From NCBI GenBank assembly GCA_003245395.1, contig QKDF01000019.1, forward strand, positions 1-13,619: a DNA stretch of 13,619 nucleotides, given 5' to 3'. The stretch's first letter is position 1, and every line of letters begins with the position of its first letter. This document shows, piece by piece, positions 1 to 7,705 of the stretch. The translations under genes and the position numbers were made by a program. The DNA is from Clostridia bacterium (GTDB taxonomy: Bacteria > Bacillota > Clostridia > Oscillospirales > Oscillospiraceae). Under the pieces are notes generated by a model. The model was not told the DNA's origin, searched no databases, and was given only the letters and a program-made list of their open reading frames with translations.

Positions 1-1932
1 AATCCCGGTGTATCGAGTGACGCAATCTATAAAATTGTTCAGCAGCGAGTAAAGGCTTACGATCTCCAGGCTGGCGGTATGGTCGGCCCATCGGGTATTG
101 ATAAGACAACCGGAATAGACTTTTCCCAAGCGGATTGGTATCAGGCGGCAACCAAAGGAAATACATATATTTCGGAACCGACAAAACTGGTGACCGGTTC
201 CCGAGCGGTGGTTGTTGCCGCTCCAATCTGGAAAAGCGGCGAACGAGGCGGAATTGTAAGTGGCGTAGTTTACCTTGTTCCGCAGCGTACTTTTTTAGAT
301 GATATCATGAAGACTATATCTGTCAGCGAGAACAGCGTTGCATATATCTTAGACAAGAGCGGTACCGTGATCGCGCATACAAGCACGGATTTGGATGACT
401 CGAATTTTATTGAACAGGCTAAGTCCGACGCTTCTCTGACTTCCACAGCTCAATTCGTGACTGCCCAGATAAGCGGCCAGACGGGCTTTGGAACCTATCA
501 ATATCAGGGTACAACGCAGTACGGCAGTTACGCGCCCATCGCGGGCACCGACGGATGGACGATCGGGATCAGGGCACCTCGCGGAGATTTTATGCGTGAT
601 ACATTCCTTGGTATTTTCGTCACCGTACTGCTTGCTGCAGTGGCCGTGCTGATTTCCATTATTATGGCGGCGGGAGTAGCCAAACGAATTGCAGCTCCCA
701 TCAAAGCCTGCGCCGAGCGTGCCAGACTGCTGGCCGACGGCGATCTGACTTCACCGGTACCGCAGGTTAAGACCAATGATGAAACGAAAATATTGGCCGA
801 CGCCATGGCGGAAATGGTGAATAAGATGACCACCATTATTGAGGATGTAGTCCGCAATATGGATGAACTGAGTCATGGCAATTATACGGTCCGCACCAGA
901 TGCCGGGAAAGCTATGTGGGAGGCTTCCATCCGCTGCTGATGTGCATGCGGACGATGTGTCTGAACATGAACGAGACCATTGGCCAGATCAGTACCACGG
1001 CCGATCAGGTTTCCGCTGGCGCCGAGCAGGTGGCCGCCGGTGCACAGGCGCTGTCGCAGGGTGCAACGGAACAGGCGTCTTCCGTGGAAGAGCTGGCTGC
1101 TACCGTCAATGAGATTTCTTCCCAAATCAACCATACTGCTTCCGGTGCGGGACAGGCCAAAGACCGCATGAATCATGTGGGGGAGATGATGCAGGAATGC
1201 GATCAGCAGGTAAAGCAAATGGTTTCTGCCATGGACGAAATCAATGACAGCTCCCGCCAGATCGGACACATCATCAAAACCATCGAGGACATTGCGTTCC
1301 AGACGAATATCCTTGCGCTCAATGCGGCCGTGGAAGCGGCCCGGGCTGGTGAGGCCGGCAAGGGCTTCGCTGTTGTGGCAGACGAGGTAAGGAACCTGGC
1401 CAGTAAGTCGGCCGAAGCATCCCAAAACACGACTTCCCTGATCGAAGCGGCTGTAACTGCAGTAGGAAAGGGCTCCAAAGTGGCGAGCGTCACTGCGGAG
1501 ACGATTAGCGCCATGTCCGAACACACCTATGCAGTTACGGGGATGGTGGATCAGATTGCAGATGACGCACAGCAGGAAGCTGCGGCAGTTGAACAGGTGA
1601 CAAAGGGTATTGAACAGATTTCCGCAGTCGTACAAAATAATTCCGCTACCAGCGAGGAAAGCGCTGCCGCCAGCGAGGAGCTCTCCGCTCAGGCTGATAT
1701 GCTCAAAGAACTGGTAGACCGATTCCAGCTGGCCGATAACACTGATCTGATGGCGATGAACAAGGCGTTGAATGAGCATGCAGCAAAAGAAAAGCCCGGA
1801 AAAGGAAGCTCAGACCCGGCAGGGAAAGTGTCTGCGCCTGAACAGATGCCCACGCAGGAAAAGACAGACAGCGGCAAAGCCGCCAAGGCTCCCAAAACGG
1901 AACAGATCCCTGTAGGTACCGGAAAATATTGA
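1..1932 (+). CDS. Methyl-accepting chemotaxis protein, 5'-truncated by the window edge
   Basis: Transmembrane chemoreceptor that senses an extracellular ligand and controls the CheA/CheW kinase. The frame is open from base 1, so the start, the first membrane helix and part of the sensor lie outside; the Met codon at 79 is internal and not a credible start. About 643 residues are visible. The C-terminal part of a Cache-type sensor runs to about base 590, with a typical DWYQAA segment and an [13 protein letters not shown] segment. A hydrophobic helix (about 601-675) precedes a HAMP domain (about 676-840), then a second HAMP-like linker with a HGNYTVR motif. The long coiled-coil signalling domain carries the near-invariant hairpin tip (about 1288-1400: [20 protein letters not shown], then [15 protein letters not shown]). 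The tail is Lys/Pro-rich without an NWETF-type tether for the methylation enzymes. A strong terminator follows 12 bases on. Family certain; ligand unknown. Confidence 0.95.
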   Translation, partial: NPGVSSDAIYKIVQQRVKAYDLQAGGMVGPSGIDKTTGIDFSQADWYQAATKGNTYISEPTKLVTGSRAVVVAAPIWKSGERGGIVSGVVYLVPQRTFLDDIMKTISVSENSVAYILDKSGTVIAHTSTDLDDSNFIEQAKSDASLTSTAQFVTAQISGQTGFGTYQYQGTTQYGSYAPIAGTDGWTIGIRAPRGDFMRDTFLGIFVTVLLAAVAVLISIIMAAGVAKRIAAPIKACAERARLLADGDLTSPVPQVKTNDETKILADAMAEMVNKMTTIIEDVVRNMDELSHGNYTVRTRCRESYVGGFHPLLMCMRTMCLNMNETIGQISTTADQVSAGAEQVAAGAQALSQGATEQASSVEELAATVNEISSQINHTASGAGQAKDRMNHVGEMMQECDQQVKQMVSAMDEINDSSRQIGHIIKTIEDIAFQTNILALNAAVEAARAGEAGKGFAVVADEVRNLASKSAEASQNTTSLIEAAVTAVGKGSKVASVTAETISAMSEHTYAVTGMVDQIADDAQQEAAAVEQVTKGIEQISAVVQNNSATSEESAAASEELSAQADMLKELVDRFQLADNTDLMAMNKALNEHAAKEKPGKGSSDPAGKVSAPEQMPTQEKTDSGKAAKAPKTEQIPVGTGKY

Positions 1933-1944
1933 TCTGTATAATCA

Positions 1945-1994
1945 CATCAAAAGGACAGCCCCGGCGGATTTCCGTCGGGGCTGTCCTTTTGATG
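1945..1994. terminator. Bidirectional intrinsic terminator between convergent genes
   Basis: Near-perfect inverted repeat. The 23-base arms (1945-1967 and 1972-1994) pair with a single G-U wobble around an ATTT loop. The stem core is GACAGCCCCG/CGGGGCTGTC, flanked by AAAAGG on the left and CCTTTT on the right, so each strand has a GC-rich stem followed by a short U tract. It lies 12 bases after the chemoreceptor stop codon and 47 bases beyond the stop of the minus-strand gene at 2042, so it can end both transcripts. Confidence 0.9.
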
Positions 1995-2041
1995 CAGACA
2001 AATTAGCAAAGCTTTACAGAAGAAGTTTCTCTTGCGCAGAC

Positions 2042-2443
2042 TTACGAATTGTCTGAAAGATCGTCCGGATTTATTGCAGAGGGGGGATAGCAGTCTGCAT
2101 AGGAGGTTTCAAAATTTTTGCGGTTTTGGTCGTTGTTCGGAGTCATTCTCTTTACACTCAAGACAAAGGCCAGCAAAAAGCCCACTCCATATCCGCAAAT
2201 GATTGCAGTGGAGGCGAAATGAATCACCAGAGCGGTCACTATGATACAGAAAAAAATCGTCAGACTGGCCACCTGAGCAATGCGGCGATACGCACGTCTG
2301 GCGTTAAATTCGTTGTATTCCTGTTGACAGCGGCGTATCAGGGGAATTGAGGAGAAAAGAGCCACGGCGGCCTGAATTCCAATGGCAGCCATCAGAATGA
2401 AACCAAAAGCGGCGGCACCCAAAAACCAGGGGATATTGTACAT
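2042..2443 (-). CDS. Small three-helix membrane protein of unknown function
   Basis: 133 residues; I do not recognise the family. Hydrophobic helices lie at about residues 5-32, 57-76 and 78-98. They are separated by a basic loop (about 37-55, with RRCQQEYNEFNARRAYRR), and a hydrophilic 35-residue tail follows VKRM. The positive-inside rule gives an outside N terminus with the basic loop and the tail in the cytoplasm. The start is well supported: on the minus strand AGGAGG lies 7 bases upstream of the ATG, and a consensus-like promoter lies about 85 bases upstream. The gene is alone in its transcription unit, convergent with the chemoreceptor and divergent from the purine operon, so context says little about its role. 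It is real by signals, but its function is open. Confidence 0.75.
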   Translation of the reverse strand: MYNIPWFLGAAAFGFILMAAIGIQAAVALFSSIPLIRRCQQEYNEFNARRAYRRIAQVASLTIFFCIIVTALVIHFASTAIICGYGVGFLLAFVLSVKRMTPNNDQNRKNFETSYADCYPPSAINPDDLSDNS

Positions 2444-2526
2444 GGAAATCCCTCCTATGCAATATAAAAACAGGCGCAGTTTTCCCCATCCTTATTTGAC
2501 GGAGAGCAAGTACAGCTTTAATAATT

Positions 2527-2555
2527 ATTATACCATGGGAGGACAGATAAATCAA
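2527..2555 (-). promoter_or_regulatory. Vegetative-type promoter for the small membrane protein
   Basis: Read on the minus strand, TTGATT (plus-strand 2550-2555) and a perfect TATAAT (2527-2532) are separated by exactly 17 bases. The -10 is preceded by TGG, an extended -10 element. Transcription should start near 2520, giving a leader of about 75 bases before the ATG at 2443. No second structured element was seen in that leader. Confidence 0.75.
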
Positions 2556-2771
2556 CCCGCTGCCCCTTTGACCGCTGACAAACTGCCCTGAATCAGCTTC
2601 TGGGAACTGCAATGCCTATCATTTCTGCTGCAAAGGCGGGTTAGCAGACTTTTGACTTTGTACCAGAAAATACAGGGAAAAATTGGAGTTTAAATTCCGG
2701 AAACAATAAAAATGCACAAAAATGAAACTAGAATGGGCTCGAAAATTGCGAATATGTAGATGAGACACCAC
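2556..2771. other. Gene-free divergent spacer, nothing recognised
   Basis: A2T2-rich stretch between the two divergent promoters. The short open frames here lack ribosome binding sites and show no protein-like composition. I see no strong dyad, direct repeat, attachment site or RNA gene. Operators for either promoter could be here, but none stands out. Confidence 0.5.
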
Positions 2772-2801
2772 TTGACAGAAGAAATAAAAGTATGCTACGC
2801 T
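2772..2801 (+). promoter_or_regulatory. Probable promoter of the purine uptake and oxidation operon
   Basis: A perfect TTGACA at 2772-2777 is followed 18 bases later by TACGCT at 2796-2801. A TGC immediately precedes the -10, giving an extended -10 that would compensate for the weak hexamer. The start of transcription would be near 2808. The untranslated leader of about 215 bases would then contain the folded element and the terminator upstream of the first gene at 3025. The position fits a regulated operon; the -10 match is only moderate. Confidence 0.6.
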
Positions 2802-2832
2802 TTCAGTGAAGTTAATATTCAAGGTCTCCGTG

Positions 2833-2925
2833 ATTTGTTTTTAACAAATTGTACATCCTGTCCTCTGGTAGGGGGAGTGACACCGTGTGTCAGATCCTAC
2901 CTCGAAGCATTCGTATGTACAATTT
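2833..2925 (+). promoter_or_regulatory. Structured RNA leader, candidate orphan riboswitch aptamer
   Basis: Seen directly: a perfect 11-bp closing helix (2846-2856 with 2915-2925) encloses three further pairings. GGTAGG (2867-2872) pairs with CCTACC (2896-2901). TGACA (2878-2882) pairs with TGTCA (2888-2892) around a CCGTG loop. CGAA-GCA-TTCG forms a small hairpin at 2903-2913. The strand TGACA has a second possible partner: TGTC-CTC (2859-2865) pairs with GAG-T-GACA (2875-2882), which would turn GGTAGG/CCTACC into a loop-to-downstream pseudoknot. A 7-bp hairpin just upstream (2833-2839 with 2843-2849) shares four bases with the closing helix, so the two compete. An intrinsic terminator starts 15 bases downstream. 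Aptamer-plus-terminator order before a purine-related operon suggests a riboswitch. I cannot match it to the purine, xanthine (NMT1), ykkC-family, THF, preQ1, ZTP or Moco consensus from memory. Confidence 0.55.
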
Positions 2926-2939
2926 CATAAAAACAAAAC

Positions 2940-2990
2940 AAGGGCGTTTTGATTTTTTAAAAAATCAAGGCGTCCTTTTATTTTTTTCTA
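2940..2990 (+). terminator. Intrinsic terminator in the operon leader (attenuator)
   Basis: The arms 2940-2958 and 2959-2977 are fully complementary if three G-U pairs are allowed. The lower part is AAGGGCG/CGTCCTT and the upper part TTGATTTTTT/AAAAAATCAA. It is followed by TTATTTTTTTC and a further run of T. It sits upstream of the first gene, within the transcript expected from the promoter at 2772-2801, so it must be read through for expression. The A-rich stretch AAAAACAAAAC at 2929-2939 can pair with GTTTTGATTTTT inside the 5' arm, a possible weak competing hairpin. Confidence 0.85.
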
Positions 2991-3024
2991 TTTTTCCGGA
3001 AGAAAAGGGCTGGGAGGAAGCAAT

Positions 3025-4050
3025 ATGAAAGTTCATCGGGCGGTAAAGCCAGTTCTATCCATTTTTTTGGCATTGCTGATCGGCGCGGCGGTGATCCTGC
3101 TGCTTGGCGAAAATCCTGTAACTGTCTATGGCGTGATGTTTAAAGGCGCATTCGGCAGCACCAATGCGCTGGCCGGAACGCTTGTAAAAACGACTACCAT
3201 GATCTTTGTGGGTTTGAGCTACGGGTTTGCCTACAAATGCGGGTTGGTCAACATTGGCATTGAAGGTCAGCTGTACATGGGAGGCCTTTTGTGCAGCCTG
3301 ACCGCAATTTACATAGAGCTGCCGCCTATCATCCATATTCCGCTGTGCCTGCTGGCCGGCTTCGTGGGCGGAGCCGCATGGGGAGCGATTGTCGGCTTCC
3401 TGAAAACCCGGTTCCGGGCCAGCGAAATGATTACCACCGTGATGATGAACTATGTGGCGATCTTTTTTGTGAGCTATATGGTCAACGGCCCCATTAAAGC
3501 GGAAAAGGGAACGTATCCCCAGAGCGAGCCGATCCTTAAAAGTGCCGAACTCCCCACGCTGATTCCAAAAACGCAGCTGACCATCGGATTTCTTATTGCG
3601 ATTGCCGCTATCGTACTCTATGTCCTGTTCTGGAAAAAGACGGCGGTCGGCTATGAGATGGAAATGGTGGGAAGCAGTGAACAGGTGGCTCGTTACGCGG
3701 GTATCCCGGTGGATAAGATCGCAATCTGGTCCATGGCGGTTTCCGGCGGCCTCGGTGGGCTGGCGGGGTGCATGGAGGTACTGGGCGTACAGCACAAGAT
3801 CATGGAGGGCCTGTCGGCGGGCTATGGGTTTGATGGAATCGCAGTTTCCCTGCTGGGGAACAACGGCGGTATCGGAATTTTCTTATCGTCGTTTCTGTTT
3901 GGCATCATGCGGTATGGCGGTAATGCAATCCAGATGTTTACGAAACTGTCCGTCGCTGTGATCTATATCCTGCAGGCACTGATCATTCTGCTCGTTGTGG
4001 TAGACGTATTCAAACGAAGCAAGAGGAGGGAACAGCATGTCTGTCATTGA
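3025..4050 (+). CDS. ABC transporter permease, nucleoside/purine type (NupP/YufP-like)
   Basis: 341-residue integral membrane subunit of a branched-chain-permease-like ABC importer that works with BMP-family binding lipoproteins (nucleoside importers such as Bacillus NupNOPQ). Several hydrophobic segments run throughout, including about residues 10-28, 56-70, 82-98, 104-126, 138-153, 186-204, 236-254, 284-296 and 308-328. Two family hallmarks are present: GLVNIGIEGQLYMGG (about 73-87), and a loop for ATPase contact with VGSSEQVARYAGI (about 215-227). The start is set by GGGAGG shortly upstream of ATG. It is the first gene behind the leader terminator, and its end overlaps the next permease by 14 bases. 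The substrate is inferred as a purine nucleoside or base from homology type and from the downstream purine enzymes. Confidence 0.9.
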   Translation: MKVHRAVKPVLSIFLALLIGAAVILLLGENPVTVYGVMFKGAFGSTNALAGTLVKTTTMIFVGLSYGFAYKCGLVNIGIEGQLYMGGLLCSLTAIYIELPPIIHIPLCLLAGFVGGAAWGAIVGFLKTRFRASEMITTVMMNYVAIFFVSYMVNGPIKAEKGTYPQSEPILKSAELPTLIPKTQLTIGFLIAIAAIVLYVLFWKKTAVGYEMEMVGSSEQVARYAGIPVDKIAIWSMAVSGGLGGLAGCMEVLGVQHKIMEGLSAGYGFDGIAVSLLGNNGGIGIFLSSFLFGIMRYGGNAIQMFTKLSVAVIYILQALIILLVVVDVFKRSKRREQHVCH

Positions 4051-4918
4051 AAGTTTCCTATCTGTAGTATTTAATTCTTCCACGTCCATCTTGTTTGCGG
4101 CACTTGGAATTTTGCTGATGCACTTGTCCGGCGTCGTCAATATCGGGGCGGAGGGAATGATGCTCATCGGCGCATTTTCCGGCGTCGTCGGGTCCCACCT
4201 GACCAGCAATGTCTGGCTGGGCGGATTGTTTGCGATGGCGGTGACAGGAGTCGTGGGCCTTGTTTATGGGTACTGCACGATTACCTACAAAGCCAATCAG
4301 GTGGTGGTGGGTATTGCCTTCAACATTCTGGCCCAGGGCCTTACCACAACGCTTTACCGCATCGTATTCGGTATGAATTCCAGCACCATGAAGGTAGATG
4401 CCTTTTCAAAGCTCGGTGCTTTCAGTACCCCCGTGTATGTGGGACTGGGGTTTGTGATCGTCATGACGGTGTTCCTCAATAAAACCAAGCCGGGGCTGAA
4501 GGTCCGCGGAGCGGGCGAGTATCCTCAGGCAATTGACTCCATGGGTATCAGCGTCAATTTCACCCGCTATGCCAGCGTGGTGGCCGGTTCCATGATTATT
4601 GGCTTCGGCGGCGCTTATCTCTCGTTGGGGCAGCTGTCGTTCTTTACGGAAAACATGACGGATGGGCGCGGATACATTGCGTTGGCCGCCGTGATTTTCG
4701 GGCGGTACACCGCCCTGGGGACATGGCTGGCCGTGCTGGTATTCGGCGCCGGCGAGGCGCTTACCTATCGGCTCCAGGCGCTTAACAGCGGCGTCCCCAG
4801 CCAGATGATTCTGATGATCCCCTATGTGCTCTCCATCGTGGTGGTGGCGTTTTTCGGGCAGAAGGGCAGCGGCCCCGAGGCGCTGGGCATCCCGTTTTCA
4901 AAGGATGGGCGGCAGTGA
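4037..4918 (+). CDS. ABC transporter permease, second subunit (NupQ/YufQ-like)
   Basis: 293-residue partner permease. It carries the shorter family version of the hallmark, GVVNIGAEGMMLIGAF (about 32-47), and a later GYIALAAVIFGRY segment (about 212-224) typical of the second subunit in nucleoside and simple-sugar-like importers. Hydrophobic helices fill most of the chain, for example about 16-30, 40-52, 60-80, 88-102, 132-147, 180-197, 230-240 and 257-274. The start is firm: AGGAGG at about 4023-4028 precedes ATG 4037, inside the end of the first permease gene, which implies translational coupling and a heterodimeric channel. About 84 bases separate it from the lipoprotein gene; I see only a ribosome binding site there. 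Confidence 0.9.
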   Translation: MSVIESFLSVVFNSSTSILFAALGILLMHLSGVVNIGAEGMMLIGAFSGVVGSHLTSNVWLGGLFAMAVTGVVGLVYGYCTITYKANQVVVGIAFNILAQGLTTTLYRIVFGMNSSTMKVDAFSKLGAFSTPVYVGLGFVIVMTVFLNKTKPGLKVRGAGEYPQAIDSMGISVNFTRYASVVAGSMIIGFGGAYLSLGQLSFFTENMTDGRGYIALAAVIFGRYTALGTWLAVLVFGAGEALTYRLQALNSGVPSQMILMIPYVLSIVVVAFFGQKGSGPEALGIPFSKDGRQ

Positions 4919-5002
4919 ACCATTGAAAAGAAATACCGGTGCGCAACGGTTTTCTCAATATTTAATCACAATCAATCAAACAAACAAAAGGAGACGAAAA
5001 CA

Positions 5003-6091
5003 ATGAAAAAAGATGTATTGAAAAGACTTCTGACGTTGGCGACTGCCGGGGTTATGATGCTGTCCATGGCTGCCTGCGGCAGCACGGCTGGTACAGCTTC
5101 TTCCGGAGCGTCCTCCTCCGGTACATCCTCTTCCGCCGCTTCCGCGGGATCTTCTGCGGCGACCTCCAGTGCGGCAAAGGACTATTCCTCCATTAAGGTG
5201 GCCTTGCTGCTGCCGGGTTCGGCAAACGACAAGGGCTGGAACCAGGAAGCCTATGAGGGCCTGGAAGAGATCAAGGCACTGGGCTGCCAGACCGCCTATT
5301 CCGAAAGCGTCGCACCCTCCGATTACGAGGCCGTCTTCAGAGGCTATGCCGACCAGGGCTACAACATCGTCTTCGGCCACGGCGTCGAATTCGGAGACGC
5401 CGCGACAGCGGTGGCGCCCGACTATCCCGACACAATGTTCTGCATCACCAGCTCTGATTTGAGTGTGGCACCCAACGTGTGCTCCCTCCAGAACCTGAAC
5501 AATGAGCAGGGCTTCATCGCGGGCGTTGTCGCCGCGCTGGCCTCCAAGTCCGGCAAGGTTGGCGCAATCGGCGGCATGGAGATTACTTCCATCCAGAGCT
5601 ATATCCTTGGTTTTCAGCAGGGCGTGAAGTATGTCGACAACGGCACCACCGCGCTGACCGCTTATACCGGCGACTTTGACGATGCGACGAAGGTCAAGGA
5701 GCAGGCCAACGCCTTTATCGAGCAGGGCGCGGACGTCATCGCCCAGGACGCCGACCAGGCCGGTCTGGGTTTGTTTGAGGCCGTCAAGGATGCGCCTGCA
5801 GGCGTATATGCCATCGGCTCTGTCAAGGACCAGTATGAGGAGTGCCCGGGCCGTGTTCTGACCAGTGCCCTCAATGCCATCAGTGATGCCATGGCCGTCG
5901 CGGTCAAGCAGTATGCCGAGGGCAACCTGACCGCGCAGTGCTATCGTTACGGCATCAAGGAAGGCGTGATCGGTCTGGCGGACTATCATGACTGCGCAAG
6001 CGTTCTGACTGATGAGCAGAAGGCGTTTGTCACTGATACCATGAACAAGATCGCAGCCGGCGAAATCACAATCCAGAGCGCCCAGAGCTGA
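5003..6091 (+). CDS. BMP-family (PnrA-like) nucleoside-binding lipoprotein
   Basis: 362-residue extracytoplasmic substrate receptor of the importer. The N terminus is a lipoprotein signal: basic MKKDVLKR, a hydrophobic core, then a lipobox ending in MAAC with Cys25 as the lipid-anchored residue. A Ser/Ala/Gly-rich flexible linker follows (about 26-58). The two-lobed BMP fold starts at SIKVALLLPG (about 63-72) with NDKGWNQEAYEGLEE (about 75-89), GHGVEFGDAA (about 125-134), EQGFIAGVVAAL (about 168-179), IGGMEI (about 189-194) and DVIAQDADQAG (about 244-254). AAGGAG upstream sets the start. Codons end in C or G more strongly than in the flanking genes, as expected for the most abundant component of a transporter. 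Known relatives bind purine nucleosides; the ligand here is inferred. Confidence 0.92.
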   Translation: MKKDVLKRLLTLATAGVMMLSMAACGSTAGTASSGASSSGTSSSAASAGSSAATSSAAKDYSSIKVALLLPGSANDKGWNQEAYEGLEEIKALGCQTAYSESVAPSDYEAVFRGYADQGYNIVFGHGVEFGDAATAVAPDYPDTMFCITSSDLSVAPNVCSLQNLNNEQGFIAGVVAALASKSGKVGAIGGMEITSIQSYILGFQQGVKYVDNGTTALTAYTGDFDDATKVKEQANAFIEQGADVIAQDADQAGLGLFEAVKDAPAGVYAIGSVKDQYEECPGRVLTSALNAISDAMAVAVKQYAEGNLTAQCYRYGIKEGVIGLADYHDCASVLTDEQKAFVTDTMNKIAAGEITIQSAQS

Positions 6092-6099
6092 TAAATCCC

Positions 6100-6135
6100 G
6101 GCCGGACCGGAGCCGTATAGGCTCCGGCCCCGGCC
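6100..6135 (+). other. Intercistronic hairpin, probable mRNA stabiliser or weak attenuator
   Basis: GC-rich stem-loop 8 bases after the lipoprotein stop codon: inner stem CCGGAGCC/GGCTCCGG around a GTATA loop, outer stem GGCCGG/CCGGCC, with a small A versus CC internal loop. No T run follows (the next bases are AAACCGACT), so it does not look like an efficient terminator. Such hairpins after binding-protein genes often protect the upstream mRNA and let the receptor be made in excess over the ATPase; that role is inference here. Confidence 0.7.
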
Positions 6136-6162
6136 AAACCGACTACGAAATGAGGGATTGAT

Positions 6163-7698
6163 ATGGCGAGTATGCTGGAACTGAAAAAGATTACCAAGCG
6201 GTATGGCGCGTTCTGCGCCAACAAAGAGATCAGCCTGTCGATTGGCGAGGGAGAGGTCTATTGTCTGCTGGGAGAAAACGGCGCGGGGAAAAGCACCCTG
6301 ATGAACGTACTCTACGGCCTGACGAGACCTGATGATGGTGACATTTTGATGGATGGGCAGAAAGTGGCGATCCGATCTCCCAAGGACGCCATTCAGCACG
6401 GAATCGTAATGGTTCATCAGCACTTCATGCTGATCCCGGCGCTGACGGTTCTGGAGAATATCGTGCTTGCCACCGAGGAACATAAGGGCGTCTTTGTGGA
6501 GAAGCAGCAGGTGTCTGCCCGTATCCGCGAAATTTCTGAAAAATACGGCTTCCGAATCGATCCGGAAGCGCGTGTGTGCGATCTTTCGGTCGGGCAGCAG
6601 CAACGGGTGGAGATCGTAAAGGCGATCTATCATCAATGCAGGCTGCTGATTCTGGATGAGCCCACCGCGGTTCTGACGCCCCGGGAGACGGAAGAACTCT
6701 ACGCCATTATTGAACAATTTAAAAAGGAACATAAGTCGGTGATTTTTATCTCCCACAAACTGCACGAGGTCATGCATATCAGTGACCGGATCAGTGTGCT
6801 GCGCAATGGAGAAAACGTCGCTACATTAAATAAAGGTGACACCAACGAAAGCGAGCTGTCCGCCTATATGGTGGGCAAGCCCGTGGATCTTGCGGTTGAA
6901 AAGGCAAATATCTGTCCCGGCGAAGTGGTTTTGAAGGTCGGGAGCCTGCAGGTGAAAAGCAAAAAGGGAAATCTGGCGGTCAAGGGCCTGTCCCTCTCCG
7001 TACGCTCCGGTGAGATTTACGGCATCGCGGGCGTGGACGGCAACGGACAGTCAGAACTGATTCAGGCGTTGACGGGACTGTCCCGGTCCGAAAGCGGAAG
7101 CGTGCAGATTTTGGCCAACGATACGACCAATACCGCACCGGGACGGGTTTTGAGTCTGGGTGTCTCCCATATTCCGGAGGACCGCCAGCATATGGGAATC
7201 GCCATGAACCAGAGCTTGATGAATAACCTGATTCTGTATGATTACCGGAATCCGGAGTATCGGAAAGGCTGTTTTCTGGACTGGGGAAAAGCGCGCAGGC
7301 ATGCGCAGCATCTGGTTGAAAAGTACCGGGTCAAGGCGCCAAGCCTGAATCAGAATATCAGCTATCTTTCCGGAGGCAACCAGCAAAAGGCGGTTGTGGC
7401 GCGAGAACTGGACAAAGGCCCGAAATTGCTGCTGGCGGTCTACCCCACCCGCGGGGTGGACATCGGGGCGGTGGAATTCATCCATAAGGAGATCGTCAAA
7501 GCCCGGGACAACGGCTGCGCGGTGCTGCTGGTATCCTCCGAGTTGGATGAGATTCTGGTGCTCAGTGATCGCATCGGAGTAATTTATGAGGGAACCATCA
7601 TCGGAGAAATGAATAGGGAGGATGCCACGGTTGAAAAGATCGGCATGTATATGGCGGGTATTGCTGATCGGACGCCGGAAGAAAAATTAGAGGCATAA
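6163..7698 (+). CDS. Nucleoside ABC transporter ATP-binding protein, duplicated ABC domains (NupO/YufO-like)
   Basis: 511-residue cytoplasmic energy subunit with two ABC modules in one chain, as in the sugar and nucleoside importer group. Module 1 is complete: Walker [10 protein letters not shown] (37-45), signature LSVGQ (141-145), Walker B LLILDEPT (161-168, Glu166 catalytic) and switch His198. Module 2 is degenerate: the P-loop reads GVDGNGQSE (290-298) without the lysine, the signature LSGGN (402-406) is kept, Walker B reads [10 protein letters not shown] without the catalytic Glu, and the switch is SSEL. This asymmetry is normal for the family and leaves one hydrolytic site per dimer. 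GAGGG lies 6 bases before ATG 6163. With the two permeases and the lipoprotein this completes an importer. The stop at 7698 is 7 bases from the next start. Confidence 0.93.
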   Translation: MASMLELKKITKRYGAFCANKEISLSIGEGEVYCLLGENGAGKSTLMNVLYGLTRPDDGDILMDGQKVAIRSPKDAIQHGIVMVHQHFMLIPALTVLENIVLATEEHKGVFVEKQQVSARIREISEKYGFRIDPEARVCDLSVGQQQRVEIVKAIYHQCRLLILDEPTAVLTPRETEELYAIIEQFKKEHKSVIFISHKLHEVMHISDRISVLRNGENVATLNKGDTNESELSAYMVGKPVDLAVEKANICPGEVVLKVGSLQVKSKKGNLAVKGLSLSVRSGEIYGIAGVDGNGQSELIQALTGLSRSESGSVQILANDTTNTAPGRVLSLGVSHIPEDRQHMGIAMNQSLMNNLILYDYRNPEYRKGCFLDWGKARRHAQHLVEKYRVKAPSLNQNISYLSGGNQQKAVVARELDKGPKLLLAVYPTRGVDIGAVEFIHKEIVKARDNGCAVLLVSSELDEILVLSDRIGVIYEGTIIGEMNREDATVEKIGMYMAGIADRTPEEKLEA

Positions 7699-7705
7699 AA
7701 GGAAT

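Noticed and set aside
751..1779. Long antisense open frame opposite the chemoreceptor signalling domain
   Set aside because: Composition and lack of start signals mark it as a shadow; the plus strand carries the invariant chemoreceptor tip.
2872..2888. T-box-like string GGGAGTGACACCGTG
   Set aside because: Only loosely like the T-box antiterminator sequence. No specifier stem or other T-box parts are visible, and the downstream genes are not amino-acid related.
2903..2913. CGAA-GCA-TTCG dyad as a PurR-type operator
   Set aside because: PurBoxes are longer and spaced about 16-17 bases apart. The dyad lies well downstream of the promoter and is better explained as an RNA hairpin inside the leader.
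2846..2925. Classical guanine/adenine riboswitch
   Set aside because: The leader has CCTACC and a closing helix, but lacks the conserved junction strands and loop-loop contacts of the purine aptamer as I know them; CCTACC is itself paired with GGTAGG.
4919..5002. Possible promoter before the lipoprotein gene
   Set aside because: TTGAAA at about 4923 has no acceptable -10 at 16-18 bases; only the ribosome binding site is convincing.
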